Source: Pelargonium cotyledonis
Taxonomy: Eukaryota > Streptophyta > Magnoliopsida > Geraniales > Geraniaceae
Assembly: GCA_036897625.1 (NCBI GenBank)
Contig: JAYMTA010000991.1
Coordinates: forward strand, 1 to 22,540
Reading direction: 5' to 3'
Length of the DNA: 22,540 nucleotides
This document shows, one piece after another, positions 18,101 to 22,540 of this stretch (positions within the stretch are counted from its first letter, which is position 1; the number at the start of each line of letters is the position of its first letter). Under the pieces are notes generated by a model. It was given only the letters and a program-made list of their open reading frames with translations, searched no databases and was not told where the DNA came from. Position numbers and translations under genes: made by a program.

Positions 18101-19058
18101 GATGTGGGTACGAACTGGGCTAAGAAATTCCTGCAAGAAGACCCATCATTAGTTTTCCGTCTTGGATACCACTCGGTATGCCCTTTTTGTATCCAAAATT
18201 TATATCTTCTTTTGTGTGTCCATTTGACTGACAGTTAGCTCTTAGTGTAGGACTTGGTGACATGCAGTCAAGTGTCTTGATGTTGTGCCCTTTGTCGTCA
18301 TTGTTAAAGTTCTGGAGCATATATGCTATTTATAGGACTTAAAAATGGTTAGGTGGTGAAAATAGAAAAGATAAATTTGAAAGTGAAAATAATGCCTCTT
18401 AGCATCCTGATAAGAGAATTAGCTTGTGTTTGTGAATATGCAGAGTCAAATGGCCGGACCATTGAATTGTTATATAGTTCATGTTAAAGGAGATATGTCA
18501 GTCTATCAAACTCTTAATGTTCTTGCTTTTAGACTGTAAGATATTAGGAACTAACTATAGTAATAAATAGTTAATCACATAGAATCTTCATATACACTGT
18601 TTACTATTCGTTAATCCGTTATGCTGGGGTGTGCATGTGGCCTGTACTCCAAGTCTCCAATTACTGTTTTAAGTAAAATTTGCTGCCCTATGATAGATAG
18701 TATTTGTATCCTGATATATTTCTACATCCACCTCTTGCAGACCCCATCGATGCGCCAACTCCACCTTCATGTCATCAGCCAGGATTTCAATTCAAAGCAT
18801 CTGAAGAATAAAAAGCATTGGAACTCTTTCAACACTGCTTTTTTCCGCGACTCTGTAGATGTAATAGAGGAAGTAAGTAATTGTGGGAAAGCAACAATAA
18901 TAGATTATGACAGCCTATTATCAATGGAGTTGCGTTGCCAGCGATGCAGAAGCGCACACCCTACCATTCCCAGGTTGAAATCGCACATTAGCAGTTGTGA
19001 AGCCTCGTTTCCGGCTGAATTGCTCCAAAATGGTCGGTTAGTTGCATCCAGTCAGTAA
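15125..19058 (+). CDS. APTX: Aprataxin-like protein (P-loop, macro, HIT, zinc finger), 758 aa
   Basis: Six exons, all with GT-AG junctions: 15125..15164, 15267..15388, 15852..16807, 17250..17919, 18005..18175 and 18741..19058. They sum to 2277 nt in one frame. Domains: P-loop kinase-like part with GAPGSGKST (28-36) and FIDRCN (83-88); macro domain, about 340-480, with GDITRL (351-356), NAANW (369-373) and PGGGGVNA (377-384); a charged linker, about 480-560; HIT domain from about 562 with QLHLHVI (659-665); and a finger C719-x2-C722-x12-H735-x3-C739. Aprataxins remove AMP from abortive ligation ends in nuclear DNA repair; H661 fits the nucleophile. The first triad His is Gln, which I recall also in the Arabidopsis homologue. 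Databases often call this protein 'bHLH140' through fusion with the adjacent bHLH gene; here no bHLH part is present. Role inferred from family. Confidence 0.93.
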
Positions 19059-19948
19059 CAATGGGTTCAATAGCTAGGTGCTTGGAGTTGGAGATCGTAC
19101 TTATCTGTGACATCTTGTAAATAGTTTTAATCACAATTACTAAATTGGTGTCTGGAGTCGTGTTTTTTTGGCTTCCAAAAGCAATGAAAGATAACCACGG
19201 AGAATGGTATCATTTTTGTTGTCCCAAGTATCTTGAGTTAATGTCTCTTGGATGTGGTATCCCACAACATCAGTCCTGATTTTCCTAAAATAGTATTATA
19301 TGTTCTAAATTTTGTAGAAAAATAATTATACAAAACGATGTGCCAAACGCATCAAATATTTTATTGTTGACTTGGCTGAATTATAACCCGCCAAGTGTAA
19401 ATCGAACGCTTCGCGCAAGAAATTTATTGGAGGGCGACATTTTTTTTGCAAATGAAGGATGGCATGTCTCCTTGCTTGGAATTATCCTGCCCCCACCGTT
19501 ATTAGAGCTATGTTCTCCTACAAATGTCAATTTGCATACTATATACTTCATTCGTTTTCAAAGGAGAGTATCAGTTTTTTATTATTATAAAATTATTATA
19601 AAATATGCTCGTTAAATTATTTTTTGTCGTTATACATGAATTACCAGCACATTTGTAGTATTTATGGACTTGAGATAAGTGAGAAAACACTACTCTAACT
19701 CATTATTAATTTTTTAAAATCTTATACATGCTATAAAAACGGTTTTACAGAAACTAGTAAAATGAATATTTAGCTGGTTCTCTCTGTCACATATGATTTA
19801 TTTCAGTTTGATGGATCGACCAATTTTTAAAACACCTATAATGACTGGTATTCAAACTTTAAAGTTTAATTCATATTTTTGTTTTTATATCTTATTGCTT
19901 TGAGTTGAGTCAAATAATTGGTATTTATTTGAAATTGATTTAATTTAC
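19059..19948. other. 3' flank of the aprataxin-like gene, no gene seen
   Basis: The first 150 bp are probably 3' UTR. The rest is AT-rich DNA. A 91-codon frame at 19340..19615 has no recognisable motif and is probably chance. Confidence 0.5.
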
Positions 19949-19951
19949 TAA

Positions 19952-20292
19952 GAGCATCCACAGTGAAAGTACAGTAGGAGTGTAATAGATTTGAAATGTG
20001 TGATTTATATTATTATATTCATTGTGTAAGATAATAATTTATTATGCATGTAATATATATTACATGTATAATATATGATTATTTTTTACATTTGTCAAAT
20101 ATGTTACTCAAATCCAATAGAATAAATAGTTTAAAAGCACAAAAAATATTTTAAATAACAAAAAATATAGGTGTGAGTCCAACTATTACACTCATTAGAG
20201 TATAACCATTGTAGAGTTGAGTATAATGGATGATGTGACAATCGTGAGTCTACTCTATTACCCTCTTTAGAGTGTATCCATTGTGTATGCTC
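19952..20292. mobile_element. MITE, Tourist/PIF-Harbinger-like, 341 bp
   Basis: Imperfect terminal inverted repeats GAGCATCCACAGTG (left) and GAGCATACACAATG (right, read on the minus strand) match at 12 of 14 positions. They are flanked by a 3-bp TAA duplication (19949..19951 and 20293..20295), the target preference of PIF/Harbinger elements. The interior is AT-rich, has no coding capacity, and holds related sub-terminal repeats (TTAGAGTATAACCATTGTAG near 20196, TTAGAGTGTATCCATTGTGT near 20267). Mobilisation would need a transposase in trans. Confidence 0.8.
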
Positions 20293-20453
20293 TAATAGAA
20301 AATAAATGAGTGCACTACTAAAGTCTGCATATTCAAATTTAAATGAATTGGGTCAATAGAATCCTAGAATCCATGTGAGGAGTACTGGAGACAGATGCTG
20401 AGGCTGAGAATGAGAGAATCTTTTGAGGCTCAAGTTTTTGCATTCAATTTGGC

Positions 20454-20522
20454 AAAAAGATAGGTTCATTTGTCATTGCCACTTTCAAAAAAGATAGGTT
20501 CATTTGTCATTGCCACTTTCAA
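20454..20522. repeat. 34-bp tandem duplication
   Basis: The unit beginning AAAAAGATAGGTTCATTTGT and ending CATTGCCACTTTC is present twice, head to tail, with a period of 34 bp and no mismatch over the 35-bp match. It lies about 220 bp beyond the PDC stop codon. Perfect identity suggests a recent event such as replication slippage or an assembly artefact. Confidence 0.9.
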
Positions 20523-20739
20523 TTCTGTGTTCCTCAAATAAAAGACCCAATGAACTAAATGCTATAGCAAAAGATTTTAAGCAGAAACCAATATCAACCA
20601 TTTAAGTTTCAAAGGCCCAACCACATACAAAGAAGAAATCAACTGTAGCTTTTTCTGAATACTAAAACTCTATATATTGCTTGAAACAAACAAAACGATC
20701 AATCATTATCATATATCTGAAGCTGATAATATCGGAAAT
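20523..20739 (-). other. Probable 3' UTR of pyruvate decarboxylase
   Basis: AT-rich sequence just beyond the PDC stop codon. It has no ORF of interest and carries no repeat. Confidence 0.4.
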
Positions 20740-22540
20740 TTACTGAGGATTGGGTGGGCGGCTATTGGCAGCAGAGACCCTTGAGCCCCATTCAAGCAGC
20801 TCTTTGCTGGTATCATCTTTGTGAACAATCACCTCAATGAAGCACAATGACTCCTTCTTTGACCCTTTTGCAGTCTCAATTGCTTCAATCAGCTCTTCCT
20901 CGCATCGGACCTGTCATTACACATTCCACAAAACTGTTTCAGAAACTGCGTTTCAGAGATAGAGCAAGTGAACCATTTGTTGGCCAAATTAATTACCTTG
21001 GTCGTCCAGCAATTGCCTTCCCCATTGTAGATCGCATCAACCAAACCAGTGTAGTTCCAGTTCTTGATCACATTGTAGGGCCCGTCATGGATCTCAACTT
21101 CAATGGTATACCCGCCATTGTTTATCAGGAAGACGATGCTCTTCTGCCTGCAGCGCAGCATGGTTGAAACATCTTGAGCTGTAACCTGTACCCAAAACCA
21201 ATAACTTAGTCTCCTGCAGCATTCTTGGTTACATCGTACCAAAAGGATTGGAAGTTACTTGGAAGCTCCCATCACCAATGCAGGCAATCACTCGCTTCTT
21301 GGGCACAGCCTGAGCATATCCGAGGGTTGCACCAACCGACCAGCCGATTGATCCATATTGCATTTGGAACTCATACCTGCAAATTAATTAAGCTAGTTTC
21401 AGGTGCTTCATTCAAACCTATAACAAACCCGAATGTTGAATCATATATCAACCCATCACTTACCCACAACCCTTGGGCAATTTCAGTTTCTGACAGTTGA
21501 ACCATGAATCCCCAGTCTCAGCAATCACAGCAGTCTCACTAGACAGCATTTTCTGAATGTGTTGGAACAGAACATTAACCCTCAGAGGATCTTTAGGCTT
21601 GGATTTCAGGGGGTACCCTTCAGGAACATAGATCCTGCGGTAATTTTCATAAGCAGTAGTGTTCCTCTGGAGGCGCTTGGCCAGTGCACTGAGGAAATCC
21701 CTCATCAGAACACAACCAAATGCTGGCCCATTGACAATCACTACCCGATCGGGCTGCACAATGATGGCCTTCTCCTTCTTGAGAAGCAGCGAGTACCCAA
21801 CAGAGCTGTAGTCATTGAATATGGGACCAGCAAACAGATAAGCATCAGCAGACTCCACAATCTCAGCACAGAAGGCAGTACTCACAGCACCCCAATAGGT
21901 CCCAATGAAATGGGGGTGGTGCTCCGGGACAAGACCCTTGGCAGATGGCATCACAGAAAGAGCATAGCCACAAGCATTTGCCAGTTCAACAAAGGCGTCA
22001 CAAGCCTTGGCAACTCTCAGTTTTGGTCCTCCCACCATAACTGGCTTCACAGCTTTGTTCAAAAACTCAGCAGCAGCCTCCACTGCGGCCTCTAATCCCA
22101 ATGGATTACTCATTCTATACAGAAAAACACATTATGAGACCAATGTATACAATTATAGCCACAGTATAATTATAAAACATCAAGGAACATCTGAGAAATT
22201 ACCTGGGACTGAGTGAAAATGGAACAGGCTCTCGGCTGAAGGTAGGATGAGGAATGGCAGGCAAGTTGCAGCCGATGCTGATGTATACAGGCTTGCTCTC
22301 TTTCAAAGCAATCGATATAGCAGTATCGATCCTTTCATGAGCGTCCTCCAAGTTATTCACCACAGCCTAAGAGAACCAAACACAATAATCCATTGTGAAA
22401 ACAGTTAGGGAAAAAGGAAAACAGAGTCCATCACCTAGAAAATCATCATATACAGATCCAGATCATGAATATTTCTGGAATTAAGTCCTCACCTGGTAGC
22501 AAGTAACGGTCTGAAAGCACCTGAGCTCTTGGCTGAAATC
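20740..22540 (-). CDS. PDC: Pyruvate decarboxylase (3' part, last six exons)
   Basis: Thiamine-diphosphate enzyme that converts pyruvate to acetaldehyde and CO2 in cytosolic ethanol fermentation. It is 5'-truncated by the window edge. Exons are complement(join(20740..20910, 20997..21185, 21259..21376, 21464..22114, 22203..22366, 22493..>22540)), all GT-AG and frame-consistent, giving 446 C-terminal residues of a protein usually near 600. The ThDP/Mg-binding motif is complete: GDG (codons 21268..21276, reading GDGSFQ) to NN (21117..21122, reading [10 protein letters not shown]), split by an intron right after [16 protein letters not shown] precedes it, and the protein ends in RPPNPQ, as plant PDCs do. 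The central domain ([14 protein letters not shown] onward) is intact. The N-terminal catalytic Glu lies outside the window. The promoter is also outside, so hypoxia control cannot be judged. It converges on the aprataxin-like gene, as in Arabidopsis, where PDC4/PDC3 lie here by my memory. Confidence 0.96.

Noticed and set aside
1-22540. CRISPR arrays, bacterial operons, phage or organelle genes
   Set aside because: The spliced plant genes, TATA promoters and retroposons show nuclear eukaryotic DNA, and no spaced repeat arrays were seen. No tRNA or rRNA gene was recognised by eye either.

Overview
This is a stretch of a eudicot nuclear genome. The coding regions are split by short GT-AG introns, the intergenic DNA is AT-rich, and promoters carry TATA boxes and TGGGCC-type elements. 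Non-LTR retroelement insertions and a MITE are present. Protein similarity suggests a rosid, perhaps Rosaceae, but I hold that family call only weakly.

Layout, left to right: (1) the last three exons of an AMT2/AMT3-type ammonium transporter (+, cut by the left edge). (2) A two-exon PEBP protein of the YbhB/UPF0098 type (-), tail to tail with it. (3) About 4.8 kb without a gene. (4) An intronless bHLH transcription factor of the ROX/LAX1/barren stalk1 type (+). (5) An orphan promoter-like block with TGGGCC elements and a possible first exon (+). (6) An intact, intronless LRR receptor-like protein of 1131 aa (-) with two upstream ORFs. (7) A 3 kb spacer with two retroposed insertions bounded by 17-bp target-site duplications. 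(8) A six-exon aprataxin-like gene of 758 aa (+) with P-loop kinase-like, macro, HIT and zinc-finger parts. (9) A gene-free spacer with a 341-bp Tourist/Harbinger-like MITE and a 34-bp tandem duplication. (10) The last six exons of pyruvate decarboxylase (-, cut by the right edge).

From memory, the order PEBP - ROX bHLH - aprataxin-like - pyruvate decarboxylase matches the top of Arabidopsis chromosome 5 (about At5g01300 to At5g01320/30). The window therefore looks like an old conserved block. The receptor-like protein and retroposons appear to have been added between the bHLH and aprataxin genes. The genes do not form a single pathway: nitrogen uptake, an uncharacterised PEBP, axillary meristem control, pathogen or peptide perception, DNA repair and fermentation sit side by side. 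No wholly new system is evident. The most useful leads are the physical separation of two genes that databases often fuse as 'bHLH140', the orphan promoter that could splice in frame into the aprataxin gene, and the uORF arrangement and unusual tail of the receptor-like protein.
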